Positions 1-15,495 of a DNA stretch of 64,000 nt are shown one piece after another. The position numbers were made by a program, and so were the translations under genes. Numbering within the stretch: position 1 is the stretch's first letter; each line of letters starts with the position of its first letter. This DNA is from Stenogyne calaminthoides. Its lineage: Eukaryota; Streptophyta; Magnoliopsida; Lamiales; Lamiaceae. Location of the stretch: the NCBI GenBank assembly GCA_037126765.1, contig JBBCBC010000002.1, positions 49,542,889-49,606,888 on the forward strand, in the 5' to 3' direction. A model generated the notes under the pieces. That model was not told where the DNA came from and searched no databases. It saw nothing but the letters and a program-made list of their open reading frames with translations.

Positions 1-258
1 TGGAATGATAATCCTGTGGAATAGAATCGAACTGCTTAGAAGTTTAACAAGAACTTTGCAAGTACCTGCTCAACTTTCCTATTATTCAGTAACCTTTGAA
101 GGTGCTGAACTGCTAACTTGAATGATTTTGCATGAGATTTTAGTATTGGTAAATAATTACTTCAAGGACTATGTAATCTAATTTTAATGTCTTTACATTT
201 GTTAACTTGTTATCTGTATATGGATTTTTATTACAGCCTAATATTTAATCTGTTTCAG

Positions 259-2579
259 GTTTCAGAGCTAATAGAGAAAGAACTTATTTTGATTGGATGT
301 ACTGCTATTGAAGACAAGCTTCAGGAGGGAGTACCAGCGTGCATAGAGACCCTCGCTCGAGCTGGAATTAAAATTTGGGTGCTAACAGGAGACAAGATGG
401 AAACAGCAATAAATATTGCTTACGCATGCAAGTTGATAAATAACAACATGAAGCAATTTATAATCAGCTCAGAAACGGATGAAATTAGAGAAGTTGAAGA
501 GAAGGTAAGTCACATTGAATACTGTGGTTTTACCATCTAAATTATGTGATACATAAGCCTACTTAATGTAATGTTTTTACTTGAAATAATAGGGTGATCA
601 AGTAGAAGTTGCTCGTTTTATGAAAGAGAGTGTGAAAAATGACCTTAAAAGATTTACTGAGGAAGCACAAGAGTATCTAAATTCTGCATCCAGGCCAAAA
701 TTGTCACTTGTGATTGATGGGAAGTGTTTGATGTATGCATTGGATCCCAGTTTACGAGTAATGCTCCTAAATTTGAGCATGAATTGCAGTGCGGTCGTCT
801 GCTGCCGAGTTTCTCCACTACAGAAGGCACAGGTAAGGTCCTTGGTGGCCTCAATATGTTTTAAAAATGAGTTGGTCTTGTAAACCTGTTTTGCAACTAA
901 TATGTAAACCTGTTTTGCAACTAATACTTTATACTAAAGAAAGTAATACCTTTTAATGAAACAACTAATTATCAAACTAATACCTTTTAAAGTCCTTTTA
1001 TCATTCTTCCCATGATACGCCCTATGGATATTAAGTGGTGATTTAATCACTTTTTCTGGTTTCAGGTTACGAGCCTTGTTAAGAAGGGGGCAAATCGGAT
1101 TACCCTCAGTATTGGTGATGGTGCTAATGATGTTAGCATGATTCAGGCTGCACATGTTGGTGTTGGAATAAGTGGACAGGAAGGTATGCAGGCAGTGATG
1201 GCCAGTGATTTTGCTATTGCACAGTTTCGCTTTCTTACAGATTTACTCCTTGTCCATGGTCGATGGTCATATCATAGAATATGCAAGGTTTGTTCTCCTC
1301 CTGCACCTTTGTCTCCACTAAGCTTACAATCTGTTCACAAAATTATCAGCTTCTCTAAACTTTTTGCAGGTTGTCACATACTTCTTCTATAAGAACTTGA
1401 CGTTCACACTCACTCAATTTTGGTTCACATTCCAAACTGGATTTTCTGGTCAAAGGTTCTATGATGATTGGTTTCAGTCTCTCTACAATGTTATCTTTAC
1501 AGCCCTGCCTGTGATTATTGTTGGACTTTTTGACAAGGTATTGAATGAATGTTCAGGTTTACCATGTTTTCTGATAAAGTTCACCTTTTTGAAATAGTTT
1601 TCCAACATAATTTTTCTGTAGGATGTTAGTGCTACACTTTCCAAGCAATACCCTGAGTTGTACAAGGAAGGAATAAGGAACACATTTTTCAGATGGAGAG
1701 TTGTAGCAACATGGGCCTTTTTTGCAATTTATCAGTCACTAATTTTGTACTACTTTATTGTTGATTCGAGTAGTCGAGCCGTAAATTCAGCTGGTAAGAT
1801 ATTTGGGCTGTGGGATGTGAGTACGATGGCCTTCACATGCATTGTTGTGACCGTAAATCTGCGTCTCCTGATGATGTGTAACACCATTACTAGATGGCAT
1901 TACATCAGTGTTGGAGGTAGCCTAGCAGCATGGTTTGTATTTGTCTTCATTTACTCGGGCGTCGTCTTACCTAAGGAGCAGGTTGGTAGCTTTTCTTTTC
2001 TTTCTATTAACATCAACACTTTTCATGTTATTAGATAGTAACTTTCTTTATGTTACATTTTTCTTCAGGAGAATATCTATTTTGTCATTTATGTCCTGAT
2101 GAGCACTTCATTCTTCTACTTCACTCTTCTACTTATCCCTGCGACTGCACTCTTTTGTGACTTCGTATACTTGGGGTAAGGATTTCAAGTTAATGCTTTC
2201 TATATATGCAGATGTTATCATGGTTAATAGATGTGTTAATCTATTAATTCACAAATCTTAATCTGGTATCAGGGCTCAGCGCTGGTTCTTCCCGTATGAT
2301 TATCAAATTGTTCAGGAAATCCATAGACATGAAGTTGATAACAGCAGGATCGGACTACTGGAAGTTGGAACTAATACTCTAACTCCAGACGAGGCACGGA
2401 GTTACGCTATAATGCAACTTCCAGGAGAGAAATCGAAGCACACTGGTTTTGCTTTTGATTCACCAGGTTATGAATCGTTTTTTGCATCACAGGCTGGTGT
2501 GTATGTGCCGCAAAAGGCTTGGGACGTGGCACGGAGAGCCAGTATGAAGAATCGACCCAAGACACCACGAAGGAATTGA
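259..2579 (+). CDS. ALA3: Phospholipid-transporting P4-ATPase (flippase), C-terminal part, ALA3-type
   Basis: Seven exons with GT-AG borders join in frame: 259-504, 593-832, 1066-1287, 1370-1537, 1622-1981, 2069-2175 and 2273-2579, giving 549 C-terminal residues. The first exon holds the P-domain motif TGDKMETAINIAYAC and the third holds GDGANDVSMIQAAHVGVGISG in two pieces, both typical of P4-ATPases. Hydrophobic membrane segments follow (for example FFYKNLTFTLTQFWFTF), then a C-terminal tail with YDYQIVQEIHRHE and HTGFAFDSPGYESFFASQ, which matches my memory of Arabidopsis ALA3. Family knowledge: ALA3 works with ALIS beta-subunits to flip phospholipids across Golgi and trans-Golgi membranes. 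The DKTGT phosphorylation site and N-terminal half lie upstream of the window; bases 1-258 look like intron. No frame breaks were found. Family assignment is near certain; ALA3 rather than another ALA is likely. Confidence 0.95.
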
Positions 2580-3324
2580 CCCATACGTGCTTCTGTACAA
2601 ATTTTGACCTTCTTTTCCACCCTCTGTTTTGATAGCATATGTAGATTGAAACGTGTATCATATATCCCACATTGTAGTGATGAATATACCTAGATAGGAT
2701 TGATTTTATTCATATAGTGGCTGTAGTTTTTGTAGTTCTTAAGACTTTGCTGAGTAAATAGATGTAATGCTCATCGAAGTTGTATTGTAGCTTTGCAATT
2801 ATACACTCCCTTTTTTTTGTGGTACTCAATGATTCGGTTCAGTCTTATACGCTGCTTTCATTTTATTTTGTTACACGTGGATACACGTGTCATATGTATG
2901 AAATTGTCTCATGTTTATTTTTCCTTTCTAAAGTAGGATATACTTTAAATTAAGAGTAGTATGCCGCAATCTAATAAAAAGCATGAGCTTGATTATTAAA
3001 TTTCTTTCTAAATGCTCATTTTAATTTTTTTTTTTGAGCATCCTCTAATTAAGTATTCTATTAGCTAGTGTTTAAACCTTTTGAAATGTTGTATGGCGCC
3101 GTTATATGAATAGGCCATATTCAGATTAGAGTAGGGGGATGTATATATAACGTAATATACCCGAATTGAAACATCACTGCAACTTTGCCGTACATCTTTA
3201 GTCTCTTTCAAATATTCTTCATTCCATCAATTTGAGGAGATCATATCATTGTTAAGATTGATATGTGAGTACAAAGATTAAAAATTATGAGTATAAATTC
3301 TCTGTTTTATATGATTGCTTACTA

Positions 3325-3570
3325 CACCCTCCGTCCCGTTTTAAATTATTTATTCACTGTTTGACTCGTGTTTTAATGAACGAATTGTTTATTAATATTT
3401 TAAATGATAAAAATATTTTTAAGATAAAGTATAATAGTCTTATCCCTTATTTATTCTACACCTTCTTAAAAGATATTTTATTATTTTATATATTAATAAA
3501 AAACTTATTCATTAAAATACAAACTAAATAATGAATGACAATCTAAAACAGACGACAAAAAGGGATGATT
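3325..3570. mobile_element. Degenerate Stowaway-like MITE
   Basis: The left end CACCCTCCGTCCCGTTTTAA follows a TA. The right end (GACAATCTAAAACAGACGAC near 3538-3557) is its imperfect inverted complement. Length near 245 bp and an AT-rich centre fit a Stowaway MITE. The right border is approximate because the terminal repeat has decayed. Confidence 0.6.
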
Positions 3571-3796
3571 TAACCTGCCCCTCTTATAATTTATTGCTTA
3601 TTATAATTTATCTATTTCATGCTATGATGTGACTTTTATTGCAAATAGAAAATTAATTATATATACTACACCAACCAATGGGGTTCAAGAAAGTGAGAAT
3701 ATATATGTGGACCATGTCTGTTAGTCATTTTACTAATCAGTTGATTGCAGACATTTTAAAGTACTGTCCAAATATAAGACAAAAGTCTAATATATA

Positions 3797-3996
3797 CTTC
3801 ATCCATTCCAACATTACTTGAACACTTATCTTATTTGGACGTTTTAATATTATTTAAACACTCTTAAAATGAAAATAAATATAATATTAATACACTCACA
3901 ACACCCTTATTTCATTCCACTCAAATTCACTAAAACTCACTTTACTTGGTTTGCGTGCTATTTTTAATATTCAAGTTATCTTGCAGACGGAGGGAG
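3797..3996. mobile_element. Stowaway-like MITE, 200 bp
   Basis: The ends CTTCATCCATTCCAACATTA and GACGGAGGGAG are imperfect inverted repeats of the Stowaway type. The element is flanked by TA at 3795-3796 and 3997-3998, the expected Tc1/mariner-style target duplication. Confidence 0.7.
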
Positions 3997-5057
3997 TATA
4001 TATATATATGTATTGTTTTCTTGGACATATATTACAACTCATATATGTTCCTCAAGCACGTTACATCATCTAAATATTATAAATTTGTATTTCATCTGAT
4101 CATGTTCTAATCGATGGTATAACTTTGCGATCAGACAGAATTGGGTATACATTCTTTGCAAAAATTGTATTCCATTTGTTTTGTATGTTGATGTACAAGT
4201 ATATATATATATATAGAGTATATATGTAGACATGTATACTGATAATACAATCATTAATTGTACATATACTTATTAAATGGAATATCATTTTACAGATCCA
4301 AAATGATTCCAAATTATACCAAAAAGTTTGTACATTGGTAGTTTAATTATTTTCAGTTTTTTTTTTAATGAGATCACCTATTCCTGAAATAACAATAAAT
4401 ATCCAACGAACCACCATATTATGAGTCCATGTGTTAAAAATTTAGTAGGGCAACCCTAGTGGAAATGAAAAATAGAACAGGAATTATCAAACCCTTTTTT
4501 TTGGTGAGTAAGAGACAAGAAGATATAATCAATAATGTTTCCCTTATTCTTGTACGTTGGTGATTCCCTTTTCTTACCATATGATAAACCAACAATTGCA
4601 TGCTTCTTTATTTAATAGTGGTGCATTAATTCATACTCTTCTGTTTGAAGATTGGCATCTGCATCGAGTTCTTTGCCTATTAAGAAAAAAATATTTTAAA
4701 CATGCAAGATATTTGTCACAAAGTACATATTTTTCGTAGTTTGATTCATCTATTAATAAAATAATTTCAAGTACATTCAATAATGATGAGACAGCCGTTT
4801 TATACATGTAACTAATTAAAAAAAAGGCACAGTATAGAAATTAAATATTATTTGAAATTACAATCGTACGTGCTTAAGCATTGTCCAGTTTAATTAGTTG
4901 GACGTAAGCATTATATATGGTAATTAAGTGATAAAGGCAATTAAAGCTGGCATTTATGTACTTATATTGTATGTGCATGAAAATTAAATACACAGAAATC
5001 AAAGCAAAAGAAAAGAAAAGAAAGAAGATTGTGATATAGTAATAGAATCCGGCCTCG

Positions 5058-5145
5058 TTATAAAGCAAGATGTTACCCATCCTTCCATGTTCGATTCGGA
5101 CACACTCTCTCTCTCCTCTCCCCCAACTTCTCTCTCTCTCTCTAA
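5058..5145 (+). promoter_or_regulatory. Putative core promoter and CT-rich leader of the CLE gene
   Basis: TTATAAAG at 5058-5065 is a plausible TATA box about 220 bases before the start codon. A CT-rich stretch at 5102-5144 follows, a common feature of plant leaders. Transcript start is inferred, not observed. Confidence 0.35.
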
Positions 5146-5281
5146 AAATAGATAGAAATTATAAGATCAGCAAACGTAGCCATGCAGTATTAATATATAT
5201 CTCCTTATAACTCCAAAATGCCAATTAATTAGAATTAATCCCAAAAAAAAAAAAGGGGATTTAAATATCTTAGAGAAGAAG

Positions 5282-6737
5282 ATGATGAGCAAGGCAGTGA
5301 AGTTGTTGTGGGGCCTACTTTTGGTGGTTTTCTTGTTGAAGAGTGCTGCTGCAGCTGATAGAAACACGAAGCATAATCGTAGACAGAGTGACGTTATAAA
5401 CTATGTCAGCAAAAGAAGAATTCCCAATGGACCTGATCCCATTCATAACAGGTACCAAATTTTATTTTTATTTCTTCCAAATATTATAAATTACTCCTAT
5501 TATTCTATATATGCACGAAATTTACTATACATATATATATATATATATATATGAAAGAGTACGTAAAAATCAGTTTTTTGTTGTTGAAACATGCATTTGT
5601 AGAATTGTACTTGCTGCCAATGATTACGAGACTACCTACAAAATCTAGTATTCTTGGAGAGTTGGATACTATATATGACTTTTAGCAACTAATTTTTTAA
5701 TTAATTTTTTTTAATGATTTCTTATAGTGATTGAAGTATTTGAAGTTGTGTGGAAGTCTAATTTAAGAAGTAGAACTTATTCTAGTTCTTTAATTTTCTT
5801 TTATATAATAGAGAAATGAGTAATTTTTTCTGAATGAATCTCATATTCTATTTTAGTGTTTTATCTCGTGTTTCACTATTTTGAATACGTGACATGTGTA
5901 ACAACTAACAAGTGACATCACAAATTATTATATCCGTCTATTTAATGATAATTATAGTTTCCAATATAACTTTGATTTTTTCACAGGGTTAAGATAAACA
6001 AGTAAAATTAATTAAAAAAAGTTGTTTTATATATGGAAACAAGCCTATATATTTGAGACATCCATAAAAAGAAAACAAGTCTATATATTTGGGACGGATG
6101 GATCGAGTATTATAAACAGTTGTCATGTATTAAAAGTAATGAAACATAAACTGAAACACCATGACATGAAATATGTAATTATGATTGCAATTTTATTACA
6201 TTTAATTTTTTTTTAAATTATGTGAATATATACTTGTAAGTTGTAACTTGTAAATCTAATCCATAACGTACTTACGTGTGACAGCTGTTATACTAGTACT
6301 ACTACAACTTATGAATTTCAAGACAAAGATTGCTTTATCATGCATCTTAAAATTTGCGTGACCAAAAGCAGAAAAGGACTATTACTCTCTCACCACTTTA
6401 TCCTTTCTTGAACACATTTATTTATAAAGTTTCATTTAAACAGTAATTTCATTTTGTTTTCTACATTTTGAGGCCTTTCACCTTTTAATGTTACCTTTTC
6501 TTTTCGAGTTTTCCTTTTCCTCCTCTCTCTCCTCCATTTTTACTCCAACCTTTTACCAAAAAACTAGTATACTAATATTTATAAAATAATTTAAATACAA
6601 TAATTAGGCACTGAGTCCATTTTAAATAATACTAGTACAATTTATTCTTGTTCCATATAATTATTTACTAAAATTGATTTTTTTTATCTTTTAACAGAAG
6701 AGCTGGCAATTCCCATCAACCACCAGGCCAAGCTTAG
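5282..6737 (+). CDS. CLE25: CLE signalling peptide precursor, CLE25-like
   Basis: Two exons, 5282-5451 and 6698-6737, split an Arg codon and give a 69-aa precursor. Residues 1-25 form a signal peptide (hydrophobic WGLLLVVFLL, then Ala-rich). Residues 45-56 are the CLE dodecapeptide RRIPNGPDPIHN. From memory Arabidopsis CLE25 is RKVPNGPDPIHN, so 10 of 12 positions agree. The tail RRAGNSHQPPGQA resembles the extension after the CLE25/CLE26 motif. Family knowledge: CLE peptides are secreted, trimmed and arabinosylated, then sensed by CLV1/BAM-type receptor kinases; CLE25 is linked to phloem formation and to root-to-shoot drought signalling. The intron falls directly after the mature motif, so the motif is entirely in exon 1. 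An in-frame stop in the intron would also give a protein with an intact motif if unspliced. CLE identity is near certain; CLE25 versus CLE26 is less so. Confidence 0.9.
5531..5552. repeat. AT dinucleotide microsatellite in the CLE intron
   Basis: Eleven uninterrupted AT units inside the 1.25-kb CLE intron. The same intron near 6040-6110 also has a degenerate Stowaway-like end (ATATATTTGGGACGGATGG). Confidence 0.8.
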
Positions 6738-8903
6738 GCAGGGTGATTAATGAAGAAGCTTAGTTAGAATAACTTTAGAGTTTTCCCTCTCTTTTTAATG
6801 TATTAATTCTGTGAGAATAGGATCAAAATTTCTTGACTACTGAATATAAGAAATTAATTCAGGCTTGTTACATTCGATACTCGAATTTACCTAACTTAAT
6901 TATAAAATTAATACAAACTTTCCTACACTATTTTAAAGACGAAAAAAAATTAGCCGCCATTTATTGATTAAGAATCCAAAAGGAAAGTCGAATTTAAGCT
7001 TTAGATTTAATTAGGTTGTTTAAATAAAAAAATATTTGAGTTGTGAAGTTGGCATGTGTTCTAAAGAAAAAAAAAAGGGAATCCACCATTTAAAGGTGTT
7101 TTAGCACCTGAAAAATAAAAATAAAGGGAGAAAATAAAGCAGGCATATCTTTGGGGGTTAGTCTTTTTCACCAGATTCTTTTGTTAGGGAGAAGTGTCAC
7201 TATTTTGGTCTTTGGTCCATTCAAACTTGCAAAGCTATTTTCAGATTCTCTAATCTCGTGGTTACTGAAAAAGCCAATCAATTTTCTCAAATAAAATTTG
7301 AATTTTATTTGGAGCGAATAATCAGAATTTTAAATACAATTTGTTAATTTTAAAGAAATGCTCACTTTAAACTGCGTAACGTGAAATGATCAAAACTTAA
7401 CTATTAATTAAAGAAATTTTCAAATGAATAAAAGACAAAACTCAAAAGTGTGTGAAATACATTTAATTTTGATCAGTCTCATATAACAATTTGACATATT
7501 TTGAATCTTTTTTTTTTGGACCTTACTAGTTTAGAGCTTATAGAGCTTACAAAGTAGTTCGATATATATTTTTTAATTTTACTTTATTTCACTATCTAAT
7601 AAAAAATCTTGATTTTCATATAATACGCATCCAAAAGGCAGTCCAATTTCTTGTTTCATAATGTGATTGACCTAAAAAGGTAAAAAAATATATTAAGGAG
7701 CTAACAAGCAATAAAATTTTACTGCAATAAAGAGGCAAGACCCTCATATCCACTATGGACGCCTTATATAAAAAATTTAATCAAATCAAATCGCTCGTGA
7801 ATTATTGAGTTTTAGTTTGAAAAAATTAAATTATACTCATTTAATAATAACATAAACAAATAAACTTAAGTTCAATGATATTCGGTAAATTAGTACGGTC
7901 ACGAGCTAACTCGAAGGTAAATGAGTCAAATTCAAACACTCTAAGGTTGGACTCAATTTGGTTCCTTTAAATTCCTTATATATGCATAATTAAAAGCCAA
8001 TATATTTCATTGACTCCTAAATTCTACTACACTCTCTCCACTATGCTGGACCGAGTATATTGGGCCGTACAGCCCGATTACCCAATTTACAAAGGAAGTG
8101 GGCTTAAGAACTTCAAATTATGGATCATCAAATATATTCCTTTAAAATAAATTTGTATTAAAATTGAATTAAAAGGGTGGGCCGGTGGGGTTGGAGGCTT
8201 ATGCTTATGCAATTTACCAATTATACCGACAGGCTAAGATATGATCCACAAAGAAGCCAACTAAACCAGGCCCAATTTCCAACAATAAACTTAAGATACG
8301 ATCCACAAAAAAGCCCACTAAGACAAAATAAATTAAAATATAATCCGCAGAGAAGCCCAGTGCGCCATTTGCTATCTTACGCCCGCAACTGATTCTTATT
8401 AGCCGCCGCATTGCCACGTGTACCACACAGTTTTGATTTGACCCGGCGGGCGAGAAATTTCTGATTTCCTTTCTTTATTGCTGAAAAAAAAATATATACC
8501 CAGAGTTTCATTTCGCATTCCACCATTTCGTCTCAGCTCCTCAAACACACACACCGCATCAAGCACATACAGACACATACACAAAAGCATACGTAGATCT
8601 CCGTTGTTTGTATATACAGTTCATTTACAAATATGTAAAAAAAAAAAGGAAAAAAAATCTGAATTAATTTTCAATTTTGATTATCCTAGATGCCGACGAA
8701 TCTCACTAGTACAAAATCATGAAGGAAAAGTGTGGCGGTTTTTCCTAGAAAACTCCGATTCTAGATCTCAGGTGATTTTATGTTCCTTTTTCCTTTTTCT
8801 TTCTTTTAAGTTTTTGAATTTGAGCTAAGATTTATATTTCAGATCGAAGATTAAGCAGCTGAATAGTTAAGAGTTTTTCCGAGAGAAAAAAAATTAAGCG
8901 AAA
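6738..8903. other. Intergenic: CLE 3' UTR, PP2A promoter and leader
   Basis: AT-rich sequence without a credible gene to about 8030. Upstream of PP2A lie several GGCCCA/AGCCCA motifs (site II-like, common in housekeeping promoters) at 8060-8360, and a G-box CACGTG at 8415-8420. The leader probably starts near 8480. It may contain a 71-base intron at 8772-8842 (CAG|GTGATT...TTTCAG), so the ORF across that point is not a separate gene. Confidence 0.55.
8233..8360. repeat. Three degenerate promoter repeats upstream of PP2A
   Basis: Units resembling AAGATAYGATCCACAAARAA followed by GCCCACTAA start near 8236, 8292 and 8336, spaced about 45-55 bases. Each carries an AGCCCA/AGCCAA core, so they could multiply a site II-like element. 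Regulatory role is inferred. Confidence 0.5.
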
Positions 8904-12355
<3,452 letters not shown>

Positions 12356-12956
12356 ACGCAACACCGCACCCTTGCTGTATTACAGTAGATGATGATGTGT
12401 CTTTAAGAGGAAAGTGTGTTATCTGAGGATTATTATTGTCGAGATCATTGAATTAGTTTGGAGTTTGCTGAATGGATAACTAACCAAGGCACAGACAGAG
12501 AATTCTGTATATTTTCCCCAATAGCAGAAAGCAAAGCGACGATTATATTTTATATATTTGTGTTTTTGTAATTTATAGGATCCAGTTTTCAGAATCTCAT
12601 TAGTCGGTTTTCCCCCCTTTCAATTGAAAATAGCGTTGAAATTAACTCATTGCACTAGTCATACAGATTCCTGAAGAAAGCTACAACCGTCACAAAAGAG
12701 AACCCACTATTTCATCAACTTTTAGTGCCTGTTTTGAAACTCAAAAGTAAAAAAGCAAAAACACTTAACAACTTTAAAAATAAGTGTTTTAGAAGCACTT
12801 TTTAGAGTTTTAAAACAGACACTTGATCTGCTATGCACAAATGAGATGATGCTTCATGGACTTGTAGCAATCCAAGTGTTATAACTACCGTTAGTCTTCA
12901 ATTTTCAAGATAAGCTTGAATTTATCCCCTTTCCTGTACATTCTCCATACATTTAT
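12356..12956. other. PP2A 3' UTR and short spacer
   Basis: The probable PP2A 3' UTR runs to about 12600. It is followed by a small MITE at 12724-12823 and about 130 bases of unremarkable sequence. Confidence 0.5.
12724..12823. mobile_element. Short MITE-like inverted-repeat element, about 100 bp
   Basis: The left arm AGTGCCTGTTTTGAAACTCA and the right arm (TTTTAGAGTTTTAAAACAGACACT) are inverted complements with few mismatches. The middle is AT-rich. I could not fix a target duplication, so the superfamily is open (hAT-like is possible). Confidence 0.55.
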
Positions 12957-13322
12957 ATGTGTACAACTAATTGTTCTTATAGTAATAGAGATCATTGTAG
13001 AATTCCTACAATGACTAGTAAAAAGATGCAGAAAAGTAAATCTCCTTGTGAGAGATCAATGGAGCTGGTGATGAACATCAACAAACTCTCATCATGGTCA
13101 TTGCCAGCCCTTTTCCAGTTCATCAAGAGCAAGAAATCACAAGGTAAATCTAACATGCAGATCTATTTGATGGAGGAAGATGCTGGGCCTACGAGCCATT
13201 CGTCGATTTATAAAGATCATATTGATGATGGAACATTCTCTGATTACATCAATAGGTTCCATACAAGGATTCAGAATGAGGCGCACAATCAAGAGAATAA
13301 TCACCATGATCATCATACATGA
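12957..13322 (+). CDS. Small uncharacterised protein, 121 aa (or 103 aa from the second Met)
   Basis: A single open frame. The first ATG at 12957 gives 121 aa; the in-frame ATG at 13011 gives 103 aa and looks more natural (MTSKKMQKSKSPCERSMELV), since the first 18 residues are odd and Cys-rich. Visible parts are a basic N-terminus, a short hydrophobic stretch SSWSLPALFQFI, an acidic middle, a segment FSDYINRFHTRIQNE, and a His/Asn-rich tail ending HHDHHT. No signal peptide or known domain is recognised. An arrangement with a C-terminal DYI.R...I motif occurs in various short plant proteins, but I cannot name a family. It could also be a 3' exon of something unseen. No functional call is made. 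Confidence 0.5.
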   Translation: MCTTNCSYSNRDHCRIPTMTSKKMQKSKSPCERSMELVMNINKLSSWSLPALFQFIKSKKSQGKSNMQIYLMEEDAGPTSHSSIYKDHIDDGTFSDYINRFHTRIQNEAHNQENNHHDHHT

Positions 13323-13722
13323 GATCAGCTGGTGTTCTTATGATATGATGATAGAGCTCTATGATAATATGTTATGAATAAGTTCTAAATGCTGGAGATA
13401 GATAATAGGATATGTGAAGCACTTTTGCATGAAACACATATTATGATGGCTAAAACTTGGAGCTCTTATATCAAATTTTTTAGCTAAAAAATCAGTGAAA
13501 TCAAATAATCAAAACAAAAGACGGAAAATGTACCAAATCAGTAATAAATCAAGAATGGAGCAAAGAATAATGTTTACACCCTCATAAAAGTTACAACTAT
13601 GTGAAATTCCTGTAACAAAACCTATAATCTTTTTGATCCCCCCTCTCTAAAAAGAACAAAAAAACGTGTAAAACAATCAAACAATGAATGAATGAATCTC
13701 CTTTACAATGAGCATGAAAGCC

Positions 13723-15495
13723 TCAATGGTCTTGATGCATCTCCCAAGGAAGCAAACCGCTCGAACCATCAGATAAATTCGCCAACACAAACTCTCTCAA
13801 TCCCGTATCCCACACCTCACAGAACCTATCCGGCCAATCAGGAGGCTCGATGGCCTCCGTCCCCAACCCTGGAGCTCTGTCTCTAGAACCTTCATTCTGG
13901 TTCTCTCTCCAATCCACAACATACGTAGCGACTCGTCTGTAAAACTTCGCTCTGAAAACCTCCCACACTTGGTATTTGTAGTGGTTGAGAATAGCCACAC
14001 TTTGAGGCAAATTCATGTACTCAAACCCCTTCCTGAGATGGAAATGGTGCACCACATTCAGCAAGGTGGGGTCCAACGCATCCGGCCTAATGATCGACTT
14101 ATGCCTCTCGGGACTCTGTAACCGACAAGTGTACCCAACCGTGACTCCCCGTTCGGGCCGTGATTTCAGGCCTGATGGCCAAAACTGTGGCACGATGTTC
14201 TGATTTCAGCAACTGATGATGATGAGAAGTTCGTCACTAGGGCCCGCAGCGAATTCTGAGACGCATTCGAGAAGTAAAAATACTCATCGACATCCATAAA
14301 CGAGACCCAATCGCATTCGTCGTTTGCTCTGAGCGCACAATGTGAGAATCCGGCTTCTTGGGTCTTAATCCAAGGCCAAACGTGCCGTGTAACATTATAA
14401 TTACCGCGATGAAGATCTTGAATCGCCCCATCAATTCCATCATCGCTATTGTTGTCATAGATAAACCATCTCTCAACTCCAAGCCAAGAATGATACTTGA
14501 TCCATTCTTGGATAGCCGAAGCCTGATTCCACACCATCGAACACACGCAAAGCTCGTATTTTTTCTTCTTATCATTCAATTCCGAACCATATATCTTAGC
14601 CACGGAGGGCATAAGGGAACGAGCATGACAGGGGGAGTAACCCCCACCGTTACACGAACCCCCCGACCCCTATTAAGATTGTTTCTAATACTCATCGGCA
14701 AAGGACACCTCACGATCTCCTGAGCGGCCATTAAGGCCTTCACGGAGAACGTAAACCTACCGTTTCGTTCCCATTTCCCTAATCCATAATGGCAGCTAAA
14801 TTGACTAGGGTCAGATTCCCTATCAGGCCTCAAATTCAATCCCTTTACAAACACAACAGCAGTACCCCTATCCACAGTTGCAGAATACACAACGCTCTCC
14901 CATGATTTAACAGTGTGATTACTCATCAAAACCCTAATTTTATCCCTAAAGATTCCATTTTTACCACTCTTTTTCAAAAGCAACACAACATTTGAATAAT
15001 CCAACAATGGAAGTGGGCACCCAACAATTGACCTGAACCCATCATACTCATCTACAGATAACACCTTTTTCTTAACAAAATCAAGTGTATCATTACTCCT
15101 AAATCCATCAAATTTTTTACCATAATAAACACACTCAAACTCATCAAAAACCCTCCCAATTTCAATCCCACCGCTCACCAACAACAATACATGATCAGGG
15201 AACAAAACCCGGCTATCAATTTTCAATGGGGGGTAACAAATTACCAGATTCTTTAACTGATTTAACCGTTCTTGAACTAGAAGACGACAATAGAGATAAG
15301 CTTGAAACCACTAAAACAGGGTGAAAAGCAGAGGAAGCAGAGGAACTCGTGAAGGATAAAAAAACGGAGAAAAATCAAGAAAATGAAACACATGACGAAG
15401 AATCTTACTGAAAACAAGTGGAGAGGAAAATATGAGCATGGATAAGATTGTCTGAGTGAGCGTTTGCGCCTGCGGCGTTGATCTGAAGAATCCAT
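13723..15495 (-). pseudogene. GT92-family (DUF23) glycosyltransferase with four frame breaks
   Basis: Read on the minus strand, the span equals about 591 codons, the normal size of plant GT92 proteins, and the family order is kept. It has a basic N-terminus MDSSDQRRRRKR, a membrane anchor (VRFFVMCFIFLIFLRFF), a stem with KIDSRVLFPDHVLLLV, then SWESVVYSATVD, LNLRPDRESDPSQFSCHYGL and GVRVTVGV. The catalytic part has YELCVCSMVWNQ, WLGVERWFIYDNNSDDGI and the metal-binding FMDVDEYFYF. The C-terminus has RLQSPERHKS, VVHHFHL and GLGTEAIEPPDW. Four one-base frame changes interrupt it: in the A7 run 15358-15364, the G6 run 15228-15233, the G5 run 14631-14635, and at GGCC 14177-14180. Family members act in the Golgi on beta-1,4-galactan. 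Either a young pseudogene or, since three breaks sit in homopolymers, uncorrected assembly indels in an intact gene. Confidence 0.85.

Larger units (their letters stand above)
2580..5281. other. Intergenic: ALA3 3' UTR, two MITEs, CLE promoter
   Basis: The first 200-250 bases are the probable ALA3 3' UTR. Two Stowaway-like elements lie at about 3325-3570 and 3797-3996. An ACACGTG pair sits near 2874-2893. There is an AT run at 4201-4215. The last 200 bases are the likely promoter and leader of the CLE gene. No convincing gene is seen; ORFs at 3265-3531 and 4066-4312 are low-complexity or fall in repeat sequence. Confidence 0.6.

Noticed and set aside
3265..3531. Plus-strand ORF of 88 aa
   Set aside because: It lies mostly inside a Stowaway-like MITE.
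14576..15226. The 216-aa GT92 piece as a separate short gene
   Set aside because: Family blocks continue in other frames on both sides, so it is the middle of one broken gene.
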